64,000 nt of DNA from Variovorax sp. PAMC26660 (GCF_014302995.1 NZ_CP060295.1:6563501-6627500); one strand, 5' to 3'; shown: positions 24,472 to 35,024, counted from the stretch's first letter. Translations and numbers: made by a program. The notes: generated by a model not told the origin, from the letters alone.

Positions 24472-25361
24472 ATGAGAAAAGACATTCCCAATCTCGGCGC
24501 GCTCCAGGCCTTCGAGGCTTCGGCGCGGCTGGGGAGCTTCACGCGGGCCGCGACCGAGCTGGCGCTGACGCAAAGCGCGGTCGGGCGGCAGGTGGCCATG
24601 CTGGAGCAGCGGCTCGGCGTGCCGCTGTTCTCGCGGGTGCGCCGGCGGCTGACGCTCACCGAGGTGGGGCGCGAGTACGCGGCGCGCATCCGCCGCCACC
24701 TCGACCAGATCCGCCGCGACACGCTGGAGATCAGCGCGGGCCACGAGATGGGCTTCGTGCTGGAGCTGGCCGTGGTGCCGACCTTCGCCACGCAGTGGCT
24801 GATTCCCCGGCTGCCCGAGTTCAGCCGGCTGCACCCGAACATCACGGTCAACCTGTCGGCGCGCTCGCAGCCCTTCTCCTTCCAGGAAAACGCCTACGAC
24901 GCGGCCATCTACTTCGGCGACCAGTTCTGGCCCGACACGCGCGGCGGGCTGATCTTTGCCGAGGGCGAGATGGTGCCGGTCTGCAGCCCCGCGTTTCGCG
25001 ATGCCAACGGGCCGTGGGACGAAGCCGGCTTCGAGCGCTGCCGCCATGTGCACCTGAGCACGCGCGCCCATGCATGGCGCGACTGGTATGCGCAGCAAGG
25101 CTGGGACTACACGGTGCACGCCTCGCGCGGGCCGCGCTACGAGCTGTTCACGATGGTGGTGGCGGCCACGGCGGCCGGCATGGGCATCGGCCTGGCGCCG
25201 CGCATCCTGATCGAACACGAGCTGCGCGCCGGGGAGCTGGTGATCCCGGTCGATCGGCACCTGGACGTGCGCCAGGGCTACTACTTCGCGTACCCCGAAG
25301 GCCGGCCGGCCTCCGGGGCGCTGGAGCACTTCAAGACGTGGGTGCTCGGACTGACGCCTGC

Positions 25362-25365
<4 letters not shown>
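24472..25365 (+). CDS. LysR-family regulator (GcvA-like)
   Basis: A 297-residue LysR-type regulator. The N-terminal helix-turn-helix (LGALQAFEASARLGSFTRAATELALTQSAVGRQV, residues about 6-39) resembles GcvA-group proteins. A long effector domain follows (VVPTFATQWLIPRLPEF, then AGMGIGLAPRILIEHEL). ATG 24472 is chosen because the protein then starts a few residues before the conserved first helix. It diverges from the binding-protein/oxidase operon and is likely its regulator. Its 3' end overlaps the convergent aldo/keto reductase by 4 bases. Confidence 0.92.
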
Positions 25366-26390
<1,025 letters not shown>

Positions 26391-26545
26391 AGTGCTACTC
26401 CTTCATGCGAACGAACGGATGGGTTTGCGGCAGGCAGATCGGCCTGTCGTCGCAGCCATTGTTGGCCGTGGCGTCGAACCCCCACTGGCGAATGGGCTTT
26501 GGGAATGGCGCTAGGTAATATCGGCGCTCCGAAAGAATTCGACCG

Positions 26546-26998
26546 ATGACCATTGCACTCGAACGCCCCGACCAACCCGACGTCGTCCAGCTCATCGACG
26601 ACCTCGACGCCTACCAGAAGCCGCTGTATCCGCCGGAGAGCCACTACGGCATCGACATTGCAGCGCTGTCTGCGGCCAATGTGCTGTTCGCGGTGGCGCG
26701 CGATGAGGCCGGCACGGCGATCGGCTGCGGGGCCATCGTGATGGAGCCCGGCTACGGCGAACTCAAGCGCATGTACGTGCGACCGCAAGACCGGGGGCAA
26801 GGCATCGCCGCGAAGGTGCTGGCTTTTGTCGAGGGCGAAGCGATGGCCCGGGGCTGCGCCATGTTCAGGCTGGAGACGGGTGTGAGCCAGCCCGAGGCGC
26901 TGTCGTTCTATGCGCGCGCGGGGTATGTGCGACGCGACCGGTTCGGGGCCTATCCGGACGATCCGCTGAGCGTGTTCATGCAGAAAGACGCGGGCTGA
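26546..26998 (+). CDS. GNAT-family N-acetyltransferase
   Basis: A 150-residue acetyltransferase. The acetyl-CoA motif A is ELKRMYVRPQDRGQGIAAKVLAFVE (R-x-x-G-x-G/A), followed by FRLETGVSQPEALSFYARAGYVRR. The substrate cannot be told. It stands alone, with a weak GAAAGA ribosome site. The 155 bases to the divergent aldo/keto reductase should hold both promoters. Confidence 0.9.
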   Translation: MTIALERPDQPDVVQLIDDLDAYQKPLYPPESHYGIDIAALSAANVLFAVARDEAGTAIGCGAIVMEPGYGELKRMYVRPQDRGQGIAAKVLAFVEGEAMARGCAMFRLETGVSQPEALSFYARAGYVRRDRFGAYPDDPLSVFMQKDAG

Positions 26999-27017
26999 TT
27001 CGACGTCGCCTGTCGCG

Positions 27018-27404
27018 CTAGAGCTGGGCTTCGATGGTCGCCTTGTCGATGACGGACCATACCTCTGAAATTTTTCCGTCCCGGAATTCGTAGAACACGT
27101 TTTCGGTGAAAGCGACTTTCTTTCCGTTCACGTTCAAGCCGAGGAATGTTCCCTTGGGAGAGCAGTTGAACTGCAGTCGACTGGCGATACGGGGCGGATC
27201 GGCCACGAGCAACTGGATGTCGAACCGGAGATCCGGGATGTCGCGGAAGTCTTTCTCCAGCATCTCGCGATAGCCCGAGACACCGAGCTTTCGTCCGTTG
27301 TGGACCACCTGGTCGTGAACGAAGTTTGCAAGGCTCGGCCAGTCCTGTGCATTCAAGCAGGCGATGTAGCCACGATACGCGGTGGCGAGTTCTGTTCCGG
27401 TCAT
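27018..27404 (-). CDS. SnoaL-like / ester cyclase family protein
   Basis: A 128-residue protein of the NTF2-like SnoaL fold (polyketide cyclase-like). Supporting segments are YRGYIACLNAQDWPSLANFVHDQVVHNG, YREMLEKDFRDIPDLRF and VFYEFRDGKISEVWSVID. Such proteins range from cyclases to binding proteins. Its start overlaps the stop of the MerR-type gene by 4 bases, so they form one operon. Confidence 0.82.
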   Translation of the reverse strand: MTGTELATAYRGYIACLNAQDWPSLANFVHDQVVHNGRKLGVSGYREMLEKDFRDIPDLRFDIQLLVADPPRIASRLQFNCSPKGTFLGLNVNGKKVAFTENVFYEFRDGKISEVWSVIDKATIEAQL

Positions 27405-27862
27405 AGGGTGTCCTTCTTCAGGCGGCTTGCGGGGTTCTTGCCGATGCCGGGTCCCCTCTTCTTCCGCGGCGCGCCAATCGCGCCGGAAGCAGCAGCCTTC
27501 ACGATGCGTCGGAACTTGGGGCATTCCATATGGCTCGGCTCGGGGCAGACCGCGGCGTGCCGCAGCCCGTCGCGCATGGCGCTCAGGTTGCGGATCGTCT
27601 TGTCCAACTCGTCGGCCTTGTCCGCCAGCATCTGCCGGTCGATGCGTGGCCGCCCGTCCAACGCGAACATGAGCGCGATCTCGTCCAGCGAAAAACCGGC
27701 GGCGCGCCCCAGCGCGATCAGCGCCAACCGCTCCAGCACGCCGGGGTCGAACAGGCGGCGCAGGCCCTGCCTGCCGATCGAGGTGATCAGCCCCTTTTCG
27801 TCATAGAACCGCAGCGTCGAGGCAGGAACGCCGGACCGCTGCGACACCTCTGCGATGTCCAT
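27401..27862 (-). CDS. MerR-family regulator with cysteine-pair C-terminus
   Basis: A 153-residue regulator. The N-terminal winged helix reads IAEVSQRSGVPASTLRFYDEKGLI and RRLFDPGVLERLALIALGRAAGFSLDEI, followed by a coiled-coil (about 85-110). The C-terminus carries CPEPSHMEC, a two-cysteine arrangement that may bind metal or sense redox state, and then a very basic tail. The start at 27862 is preceded by a run of G residues. A dyad at 27879-27898 just upstream matches the family operator style. It is coupled to the SnoaL-like gene by 4 bases. Confidence 0.88.
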   Translation of the reverse strand: MDIAEVSQRSGVPASTLRFYDEKGLITSIGRQGLRRLFDPGVLERLALIALGRAAGFSLDEIALMFALDGRPRIDRQMLADKADELDKTIRNLSAMRDGLRHAAVCPEPSHMECPKFRRIVKAAASGAIGAPRKKRGPGIGKNPASRLKKDTL

Positions 27863-27878
27863 GTTTCTTACCCCCTTG

Positions 27879-27898
27879 ACCTCAAGTCGACTTGAAGT
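27879..27898. promoter_or_regulatory. MerR/SoxR-type operator dyad
   Basis: ACCTCAAGT, two bases, then ACTTGAAGT, an inverted repeat with one mismatch. It is very close to the SoxR-type box (CCTCAAGTT-AACTTGAGG). TTGACC at 27876-27881 could serve as the -35 of the rightward methyltransferase gene, with the dyad in a lengthened spacer as MerR proteins require. The same dyad sits 17 bases from the MerR start codon, allowing autoregulation. Confidence 0.7.
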
Positions 27899-27946
27899 TG
27901 CACAGTCTAGCTTCCGCCTCTTGAGGGCACGCAATGGAAAACGATC

Positions 27947-28810
27947 ATGACCATCACACACCCGACCGGCGACGAGCAGGCCAAGCTCTGGAACGGCCCC
28001 GCCGGCCGCGCCTGGGTCGACACCCAAGCATCGCTCGACCATCTGTTCCAGCCGCTTGAAGACCTGCTGGTCGAAGCGGCTTCTGCCGGAACCGGAGGGC
28101 GGGTACTCGACGTCGGTTGCGGCACGGGCGCCACCACGCTCGCCGTCGCCCGGCTTCACAGTGCGAAGAGCCAATGCGTCGGTGTCGACATCTCGGAGCC
28201 GATGATCGCCGCCGCCAGAAACCGCGCCGAACGCGAAGGCTCGCCAGCCAGCTTCATCTGCGCCAACGCCCAGACCCACGCGTTCGAGCCCGCAAGCTTC
28301 GACATGGTCATTTCGCGCCTGGGCGTCATGTTCTTCGACGATCCCGTCCGCGCCTTCGCAAACCTGCGAAGCGCGGCGCGGGACGGCGCCGAACTCCGGT
28401 TCATCGCCTGGCGCAGCGCAGCGGAAAACCCGTTCATGACCACGGCCGAGCGCGCTGCGGCCCCGCTGCTGCCGAACCTTCCCACACGCCGGCCGGGCGC
28501 ACCCGGCCAGTTCGCCTTCGCCGACCGGGACCGCGTTCAGGCCGTACTGGAAGACGGCGGCTGGGCCGATGTCGACATCCGGCCGATCGATGTGGACTGC
28601 ACCCTGCCCGAAAACGATTTGCTCGCATACCTGAGCCGGCTCGGCCCCGTCGGGCTGGCTCTGCAAACGTCCGACGCGCAGACGCGCGCACAGGTCATCG
28701 AAACGGTTCGCGCCGCCTTCGCCCCTTATGTGCATGGCGATGAAGTCCGCCTGAGCGCAGCGTGCTGGATGGTCAGTGCACGGGCGCCGAAGAAGGCCGT
28801 GAATGTCTGA
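27947..28810 (+). CDS. Class I SAM-dependent methyltransferase
   Basis: A 287-residue methyltransferase. Motif I is VLDVGCGTGATTLAVA, followed by SQCVGVDISEPMI and the FDMVISRLGVMFFDDP segment typical of the UbiE/type-11 group. The target molecule is unknown. It diverges from the MerR-type gene across the dyad at 27879-27898, so control by that protein is likely. It overlaps the next gene by 8 bases. Confidence 0.9.
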   Translation: MTITHPTGDEQAKLWNGPAGRAWVDTQASLDHLFQPLEDLLVEAASAGTGGRVLDVGCGTGATTLAVARLHSAKSQCVGVDISEPMIAAARNRAEREGSPASFICANAQTHAFEPASFDMVISRLGVMFFDDPVRAFANLRSAARDGAELRFIAWRSAAENPFMTTAERAAAPLLPNLPTRRPGAPGQFAFADRDRVQAVLEDGGWADVDIRPIDVDCTLPENDLLAYLSRLGPVGLALQTSDAQTRAQVIETVRAAFAPYVHGDEVRLSAACWMVSARAPKKAVNV

Positions 28811-29312
28811 GGCAGCGAACTATCTGGCATGCGCGCTGTTGATCGGAGCGGGTGCGACGGCGGTGATGGACCTCTGGGCCATCGTCCGCAAGCGGCTGTT
28901 CGGCCTGCCTTCGCTGGACTACGCGCTGGTCGGCCGCTGGCTCGTCTACATGACGCGTGGGCGCTTTCGCCACACACCCATCGCCGCCTCGGCGCCCGTG
29001 AATGGCGAACGCGTGATCGGATGGGCTGCGCACTACGCAATCGGCATTGCGTTCGCGGCCGTGCTGCTTTCAGTCTGGGGACTCGACTGGGCCCACCGCC
29101 CGACGCTCGGCCCCGCACTGATCGTCGGCATCGGCAGCGTGGCTGCGCCGTTCCTGGTGATGCAGCCGGGCATGGGCGCAGGCATCGCCGCCAGCCGCAC
29201 GCCTCGCCCGAACGTCGCGCGTTTTCACAGCGTCGTCACGCACGGCGTTTTCGGCCTTGGCCTTTATGTGGCCGGATGGGTTTCGCGCTTGTTGCTGGGC
29301 GCGCCTCATTAG
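28803..29312 (+). CDS. DUF2938 membrane protein
   Basis: A 169-residue protein with about four membrane segments (CALLIGAGATAVMDLWAI, IGWAAHYAIGIAFAAVLLSVWGL, ALIVGIGSVAAPFLVMQPG and VVTHGVFGLGLYVAGW). The layout and motifs match DUF2938, whose function is unknown. It overlaps the methyltransferase by 8 bases and should be cotranscribed with it. Confidence 0.87.
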   Translation: MSEAANYLACALLIGAGATAVMDLWAIVRKRLFGLPSLDYALVGRWLVYMTRGRFRHTPIAASAPVNGERVIGWAAHYAIGIAFAAVLLSVWGLDWAHRPTLGPALIVGIGSVAAPFLVMQPGMGAGIAASRTPRPNVARFHSVVTHGVFGLGLYVAGWVSRLLLGAPH

Positions 29313-29337
29313 CGCAAGAGCTTGTGCAGGCTCCATG

Positions 29338-29586
29338 ATTCGGGGCACGCTCCCGCCGACACGGTGCTCTTTTTCGCGAATGTCCCCCGCTTCGCTCCTC
29401 CTTTATTTCGTGAAAAAGAGCCCCGTATCGACGTGAGCGCTCAGAGCCGTCGTTGATCGCTGGATCACCAGCAGCGCGTCCATGTGCGAATGACGCCGGG
29501 TGCTCCCCGCAGCGAAATAAAGGAGGAGCGAAGCGGGGGACATTCGCGGAGGGGAGCTCCCGGTGTCATTCGCACAAGCCCCGAAT
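29338..29586. repeat. Dispersed structured repeat, copy B
   Basis: A 249-bp second copy of the element at 3061-3313. The terminal inverted repeats are 9 bp (29338-29346 and 29578-29586). Hairpin 1 pairs 29366-29378 with 29409-29421, with one G-T pair. Hairpin 2 pairs 29485-29508 with 29551-29574, with one G-T pair and one mismatch. The two hairpin loops are complementary over 36 bases (29375-29410 against 29513-29548). Compared with copy A, two positions in the terminal repeat and one in hairpin 2 have changed on both sides so as to keep pairing. It fills most of the 324-base gap between convergent DUF2938 and MFS genes. Confidence 0.93.
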
Positions 29587-29636
29587 GAACCCGCACCATA
29601 CCCAACAGACCACGAACAGCCCCGAGAAAGCCCGGC

Positions 29637-31127
29637 CTATTTCTGCGTAGCCTCGTCATTGCCCTTGACCGCCTGGCTCTCCAGCCCCTCCTTGGGCAAC
29701 AGCAACGCCAGCGCCACCACGCCCAGGCTCACGACCAGCATCATCAGGAACGTCAGATGCAGCGAGTTGCTCAGCGCCAGCCGAATGCCCGCATCCCCGG
29801 CGGCGGAGCCGTGCACCCCCTGCAACAGCAGACGCAACTGATCGTCGGTGAACATCATCGTGCCGTCGCGACGCGTCAGGCCGAAGTTGAAGACCGCACC
29901 GAAGAACGCAGCGCCCAACGCACTGCCGAGGTTGCGCGAGAACACATTCGAGGCCGTGGCGATGCCGCGCTGCGACAGCTCCACGCCCTCCTGGATCAGG
30001 ATCAGCGAAGCCAGGCTCATCACCCCCATGCCCAGCCCGATGATGAACGAGCCTACGGCGGGCAACACCGGCGAGCTGCCTGCGCCGAGCAATGCAAAGG
30101 TCGACGTGCCCAGCGGAATCAACGCCCCGCCGACCACCACCATGCGCCACAGCCCGATGCGATGAAAGGTGCGCGAGGTCAGCGTCGCGCCGATGGGCCA
30201 GCCGAGCATCACCATCGTGAGCGTGAGCCCGGCGGTAACCGACGAACGCTGCAGCACCACCTGCACGTACATCGGCAAGAAGGTCGTGATGCCGATCAGC
30301 ACCATGCCGGCCAGCATCGCCGCGCCGTTGACGGTCGCGATCATCCGTGCGCCCCAGAGCTTCAGCGACACCATCGGGTCGGCCGCGCGGCGCTCTTGCG
30401 CGATGAACAGCGCCAGCGTGACGACGAACAGCACGCCCCACGCAAGCGCGACGCCCGAGTTGCCGACGCCGAACTCGGTCAGCGCAATCATCAACGCCGC
30501 AATGCCGACGGTGAACAGCACCGCGCCCACCATGTCGATGGACGAACGCCGCACGGTCGGCGCTTCGTGCAGGTAGAACCAGAAGCCCGCCGCTGCGGCC
30601 AGCCCGATGGGCACGTTGATCCAGAAGATCCAGCCCCACGAAAGCTTCTGCACGATCAGCGCGCCGATCATCGGACCGACCACCGCCGACACCGCCCAGA
30701 CGCTGGCGAGGTAGCCCTGCACCTTGCCGCGCTCGCGCGCCGGATACAGGTCGCCGACGATGGTGAGCGACACCGGTTGTATCGCGCCCGCGCCAATGCC
30801 CTGGATCAACCTGAAGCAGATCATGGCCGGCATCGACCACGAGAAGCCGGCCAGCACCGAGCCGACGATGAAGATGGCGATGCCTACGAACATGATGGGC
30901 TTGCGCCCGTACAGGTCGGACAGCTTGCCGAACACCACCGTCATGGCGGTCTGCGCGAGCAGGAAGGATGCGAACACCCAACTGTAGAGATGCAGGCCGC
31001 CGAGTTCGGAGGCGATCTGCGGCATGACGGTCGAGACGATCGTGGCTTCGATGGCGACCATGGCCATGGAAGCCATGATCGATGCGATGACCAGGGGGCG
31101 GTTTGTTGTTTTGGTGCTGGCGCTCAT
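29637..31127 (-). CDS. MFS multidrug exporter (DHA2 / EmrB type)
   Basis: A 496-residue membrane transporter with about 14 hydrophobic helices, the DHA2 count. Motif A is GKLSDLYGRKPIM, motif B includes RLIQGIGAGAI, and the substrate-antiporter motif C is LASVWAVSAVVGPMIGA. It should export drugs or other hydrophobic compounds at the expense of protons. ATG 31127 is a normal start. No dedicated regulator is adjacent. It is convergent with DUF2938 across repeat copy B. Confidence 0.93.
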   Translation of the reverse strand: MSASTKTTNRPLVIASIMASMAMVAIEATIVSTVMPQIASELGGLHLYSWVFASFLLAQTAMTVVFGKLSDLYGRKPIMFVGIAIFIVGSVLAGFSWSMPAMICFRLIQGIGAGAIQPVSLTIVGDLYPARERGKVQGYLASVWAVSAVVGPMIGALIVQKLSWGWIFWINVPIGLAAAAGFWFYLHEAPTVRRSSIDMVGAVLFTVGIAALMIALTEFGVGNSGVALAWGVLFVVTLALFIAQERRAADPMVSLKLWGARMIATVNGAAMLAGMVLIGITTFLPMYVQVVLQRSSVTAGLTLTMVMLGWPIGATLTSRTFHRIGLWRMVVVGGALIPLGTSTFALLGAGSSPVLPAVGSFIIGLGMGVMSLASLILIQEGVELSQRGIATASNVFSRNLGSALGAAFFGAVFNFGLTRRDGTMMFTDDQLRLLLQGVHGSAAGDAGIRLALSNSLHLTFLMMLVVSLGVVALALLLPKEGLESQAVKGNDEATQK

Positions 31128-31257
31128 GGGGCTTCTTCGGGGCCGGAAAGCGGCCCGCGGACGAAGATGTCCGGCAGGCGCCGAGGTGTTGTTGGCCGCG
31201 AGGCCCCGATGCTACCGAGGTGCGCGATTCCGCGCTTGCGCTCAGGCTCTCGCTCGC

Positions 31258-32490
31258 TCAGCCCGCGTTCAGCGCCGAGGTGCCTTCGTAGATGTAGCGA
31301 CGCGACCACGGCAGCGTCTTCGCCGCACGGCCCGCCTTGCGCCCGACGATCTGGTAGATCGCCACGTCGTCGTTCTCGAAGGCATAGGCGCAGCCCGCGA
31401 GGTAGATGCGCCAGATGCGGAACTTCTCTTCGTCGACCAGCGCGTGGGCCTTGTCGCTGTTGGCCTCGTAGTTGTCGCTCCAAAGGCGCAGTGTCTGCGC
31501 GTAGTGGCGGCGTAAATTCTCCACGTCGAAGGCTTCCAGGCCGCCTTGCTGCATGGCCTGCAGCGTCAGGCTGATGTGCGGCAGCTCGCCGTTCGGGAAC
31601 ACATAGCGGTCGATGAAGTCGCCTCCGCCATAAGACACGCCGCCGCCTTCGGGGTCGGACGAGGTGATGCCGTGGTTCATCACCACGCCGTCGTCGGCCA
31701 GCAGTTCCTGCACGCGCTTGAAATACGCGGTCAGGTTCTTGCGGCCCACGTGCTCGAACATGCCCACGCTGGTGATGCGGTCGAACTGGCCGGTCACGTC
31801 GCGGTAGTCCTGCAGGCGGATCTCGATGCGGTCCTGCAGGCCGGCCGCGCGCACGCGCTCGGTCGCCAGCTCGAACTGGTTCTGCGACAGCGTGACGCCC
31901 ACGCAGCGCGCGCCGAACTTCTGCGCCGCGCGGATCACCAGTGCGCCCCAGCCGCAGCCGATGTCGAGCAGGGTCTGGCCCGGCTTGAGTTCGATCTTGG
32001 TGAGGATGTGGTCTATTTTCTTCAGTTGCGCGGTGGCGAGGTCTTCGTCGCCGTTCTCGAAGTAGGCGCACGAATAGACCATGTTCGGATCGAGCCACAG
32101 TTGGTAGAACTCGTTCGATACGTCGTAGTGGTACTCGATGGCTTTCTTGTCCGACGACTTGGTGTGCGTGAAGTAGCGCGCCATGTTCTGCAGCGCGCCG
32201 CCGGGCTTGTCGATCGATGTCTTGGCCAGCCCGTAGGCGATGTCGATGACGTCGCTGAGCTTGCCTTCGATGTCGATCTTGCTCTTGACGTAAGCCTCGC
32301 CCAGGTTGTCGAGCGTAGGCTGCAGCATCAGCGACAGCGCAGCCGGCGACTTGACATGCAGCGTGACCGAAGGCCCGCTGAAGGTGCCGAAGTCATAGGA
32401 CTGGCCGTCCCACAAGGTCAGTCGCGCAGGCAGGTTGGCGCGAGCGCGAACTGCGGCGCACCACTGCGCCAGCTTCTTTTCCCAAAGCAT
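31258..32490 (-). CDS. cfa: Cyclopropane-fatty-acyl-phospholipid synthase family protein
   Basis: A 410-residue SAM-dependent enzyme that methylenates unsaturated fatty-acyl chains of membrane lipids. The SAM site is LLDIGCGWGALVIRAAQKFG. Family stretches VSNEFYQLWLDPNMVYSCAYF, SVGMFEHVGRKNL and RIYLAGCAYAFE are present. ATG 32490 follows a GGAG site. It stands 123 bases from the amidase gene and is probably monocistronic. A paralog acting on another lipid cannot be excluded. Confidence 0.93.
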   Translation of the reverse strand: MLWEKKLAQWCAAVRARANLPARLTLWDGQSYDFGTFSGPSVTLHVKSPAALSLMLQPTLDNLGEAYVKSKIDIEGKLSDVIDIAYGLAKTSIDKPGGALQNMARYFTHTKSSDKKAIEYHYDVSNEFYQLWLDPNMVYSCAYFENGDEDLATAQLKKIDHILTKIELKPGQTLLDIGCGWGALVIRAAQKFGARCVGVTLSQNQFELATERVRAAGLQDRIEIRLQDYRDVTGQFDRITSVGMFEHVGRKNLTAYFKRVQELLADDGVVMNHGITSSDPEGGGVSYGGGDFIDRYVFPNGELPHISLTLQAMQQGGLEAFDVENLRRHYAQTLRLWSDNYEANSDKAHALVDEEKFRIWRIYLAGCAYAFENDDVAIYQIVGRKAGRAAKTLPWSRRYIYEGTSALNAG

Positions 32491-32613
32491 GCAATTTCTC
32501 CATGTTGTTAGGTTGCCCCGACCCCATGGGCCGGGCTGCTGCAGCGAACAAAACGATAGCGAGATTTTGTAAAACTTGCATGGTGTGGACAACGCAGGAA
32601 ATCGCAGTAAGTG

Positions 32614-34086
32614 CTACAAGGCTCCCGGCTTGCGTTGCACCCAGGGCGCGGCGCGCTCCAGCTCGAAGGCCAGGCCGAACAGCGTGGATTCATTGCCCAT
32701 GCGTGCCGCGAACTGGCTGCCGATGGGCAAGCCCGATGCACCCTGGGCGAGCGGCACCGACATCGCGGGCGTGCCTGCCACGTTGTGCATCGGTGTGTAC
32801 GACACGTAGGTCATGAGCCGCTCGTACATCTGCGCACCGGGCACGTCAGGGCCGAGGAAACCCAATGCTGGTGGCTCTTCATGAAGCACCGGTGTCAACA
32901 TCACGTCGACGGTCTGGAAGAAGGCATCGAAGCGCCGCGAGAGTTCCGCGAAATACACGCCGGCCTTCGCGCCGGCATCGGCGGGTTGCCTGCGGAAATG
33001 CGCGCTGAGGTACAGCGTCCAGGGCTCCAGCATGTCTTCGGCTCGCAGGCCCTGCGTCTCGGCCATGCGCCGCATGCGATCGGCACCGCTGCTCCACGCC
33101 ACCATGAAATGCGTGAAGAACTCTTCGCCGTTCACGGGCAGGCGCACTGGTTCGACATGGTGGCCGATGCCCGCGCAGAGCCTTGCGCTTTCTTCGAGCG
33201 CCGAGCGCACGGAAGGCGCGGCCTGCTGCCCGAACACATTGGCGGTCGAGAAGCCGATCTTCAGCCGCCGTGCGCCCAGCGGGTCGAGCACCGGTGCGGG
33301 CTTCAGCGGTGCCTGCGCATCTTGCCGCTGGTTCCATGCGAACAGGCGTGCGCTGTCGCGCACAGAGCGGCTCACACAATGCTCCACGCCCGAATCGGTG
33401 GCGCGCGAGCCGACCATGCGGCTGCGGCTCGGCTTGAGCCCGAAGAGGCCGCAGCACGACGCGGGAATGCGGATCGAACCACCGCCGTCGCTCGCATGCG
33501 CGATCGGCACCATGCCCGAAGCCACTGCAACGGCGGCACCGCCGGACGAGCCACCGGAAGACCGCGCCGTGTCCCACGGGTTGCGCGAAGGCCCGAACAG
33601 CACCGGCTCGGTGGAGCCATTGAGCGCGAACTCCGGCGTGTTGGTCTTGCCCACGATCACAAGGCCCGCCGCCACGGAGCGCGTGACGATCTCGCTGGTG
33701 TCCTGCGAGATGTTGCGCGCGAACAGCCGCGAGCCCGACGTGCGGCGCGTGCCCTGCAGGTCCAGCATGTCCTTGATGGCATAGGGCACGCCCTGGAACG
33801 GCCCTGCCGGCAGCTGCGAACGAGCCTCGCCGCGCGCACGCTCGTACAGCGGCGTCACGATGGCATTGAGCCGGGGGTTCAGTGCCTCGATGCGCACGAT
33901 CGCGGCTTCGAGCAGTTCGCCGGGCGTGACCTCGCGGCGCTGCACCAGTTCGGCCTGCGCGGTGGCATCCAGGCCTGCGAAATCGTCGCGCCGCGCGGCC
34001 ACCGGGCGATCGAAGGCGGCGCAGCCGGCCAGGGTGGTGCCGCCGAGGCTGGCGCCGGCGCCTAGAAGAAGTTGTCGTCTGTCCAC
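32614..34086 (-). CDS. Amidase-signature enzyme with Tat/lipoprotein-like export signal
   Basis: A 490-residue amidase. The Ser-cisSer-Lys triad is visible: Lys in VPYAIKDM, and the Gly-Ser-rich SSGGSSGGAAVAVASG with ASDGGGSIRIPASCCG. The N-terminus DRRQLLLGAGASLGG, ending in TTLAGC, looks like a Tat signal with a lipobox, so the enzyme is probably in the periplasm or membrane-anchored. GTG 34086 is preferred because AGGAG lies 10 bases upstream and the signal then begins at once; ATG 34167 or 34185 would add about 27-33 residues. Substrate unknown. An AraC-type gene diverges from it. Confidence 0.87.
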   Translation of the reverse strand: MDRRQLLLGAGASLGGTTLAGCAAFDRPVAARRDDFAGLDATAQAELVQRREVTPGELLEAAIVRIEALNPRLNAIVTPLYERARGEARSQLPAGPFQGVPYAIKDMLDLQGTRRTSGSRLFARNISQDTSEIVTRSVAAGLVIVGKTNTPEFALNGSTEPVLFGPSRNPWDTARSSGGSSGGAAVAVASGMVPIAHASDGGGSIRIPASCCGLFGLKPSRSRMVGSRATDSGVEHCVSRSVRDSARLFAWNQRQDAQAPLKPAPVLDPLGARRLKIGFSTANVFGQQAAPSVRSALEESARLCAGIGHHVEPVRLPVNGEEFFTHFMVAWSSGADRMRRMAETQGLRAEDMLEPWTLYLSAHFRRQPADAGAKAGVYFAELSRRFDAFFQTVDVMLTPVLHEEPPALGFLGPDVPGAQMYERLMTYVSYTPMHNVAGTPAMSVPLAQGASGLPIGSQFAARMGNESTLFGLAFELERAAPWVQRKPGAL

Positions 34087-34202
34087 GGTGAATGGGCTCC
34101 TGATGAATGGAGTCGCATTGTTTTTGTGACCTGCGTCCAAGGCTTGTATCTGTGCGCCACGGGCCATCACTAGAATCCCGCCCACATCTCCTCCCCAAGA
34201 CC

Positions 34203-35012
34203 ATGACGCACTGGAAAAGCTATCACCTGCTCGGCGAATCCTTTGCCGACACGGACGATGCCCCGGCCTTGCTGTTCCGCTGGTCGGTCGAGCGCGTGGT
34301 CGATGGCCTCACCGACCACGATGTCTATTCGCAGGCCGTTGCGCGGGCCGCCACGCGGCAAGGAGCCATGCAGCGCGCGGAGCGGCGCATGCTGCAGCTC
34401 ATGGCCCTCGATGCGAACCCTGTCGCAGAACTGATGCGCACGGCCCGCGATGCATCCGCCTTCCAGATGCGATGGAACGGCTTCAACCGCATGGCGCCAC
34501 TGGGCGTGGAAACGCTGGTCTCCTGCGATGCCGGCCTTCGCCTGCAACGCGAGACGCGCGCCGCCGGGCTGCACGACGAAATGCGCGAACAGGCGGGCGC
34601 GATCTGCGTGTCGCACCTCATGGCCGACAACAGCCCGCTGCGCCAACGCCACGACGAGATCAGGCCGCTCGCACGGCACTTCGGCGAACTCGGCTATGCA
34701 AACGCCGCGTTGCGAGACAGCGTCGACAGCCTGTATGCCGACCCCTTCGCCGAACTGGACCAATGTGCCGGCGCGGTAGGCGCTTCACGCCGCACGCTGC
34801 AGCGCGCCTTCACGCAGGCCGGCCTGAGCTTTCGCCTGCTGCGCCAGGCCGTGCGCCTGACCCTCGCAAGCCATGCGATGTGCAGCAGCAAGGGCGGCGA
34901 ATCGCTCACCGCCATCGCTCATGCCTCGGGCTTCTTCGATTCGGCGCACCTGGTGCACGCGTGGAAGCAGTCCTGCGGCCTCACGCCTTCGCAGTACCGC
35001 TCGCTTTGCTGA
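34203..35012 (+). CDS. AraC-family transcriptional regulator
   Basis: A 269-residue regulator with an unassigned N-terminal half and a C-terminal AraC-type DNA-binding domain (CAGAVGASRRTLQRAFTQAGLSFRLLRQAVRLTLA, then ICH-like AIAHASGFFDSAHLVHAWKQSCGLTPSQYR). It diverges from the amidase gene across about 116 bases and may regulate it. ATG 34203 is the usual-looking start. Confidence 0.87.
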   Translation: MTHWKSYHLLGESFADTDDAPALLFRWSVERVVDGLTDHDVYSQAVARAATRQGAMQRAERRMLQLMALDANPVAELMRTARDASAFQMRWNGFNRMAPLGVETLVSCDAGLRLQRETRAAGLHDEMREQAGAICVSHLMADNSPLRQRHDEIRPLARHFGELGYANAALRDSVDSLYADPFAELDQCAGAVGASRRTLQRAFTQAGLSFRLLRQAVRLTLASHAMCSSKGGESLTAIAHASGFFDSAHLVHAWKQSCGLTPSQYRSLC

Positions 35013-35024
35013 ACGTGCCGTTGT

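Noticed and set aside
26395-26595. A 66-residue minus-strand frame between the aldo/keto reductase and acetyltransferase
   Set aside because: It overlaps the acetyltransferase start, has no domain, and its end contains the ribosome site of the next gene. Not convincing.
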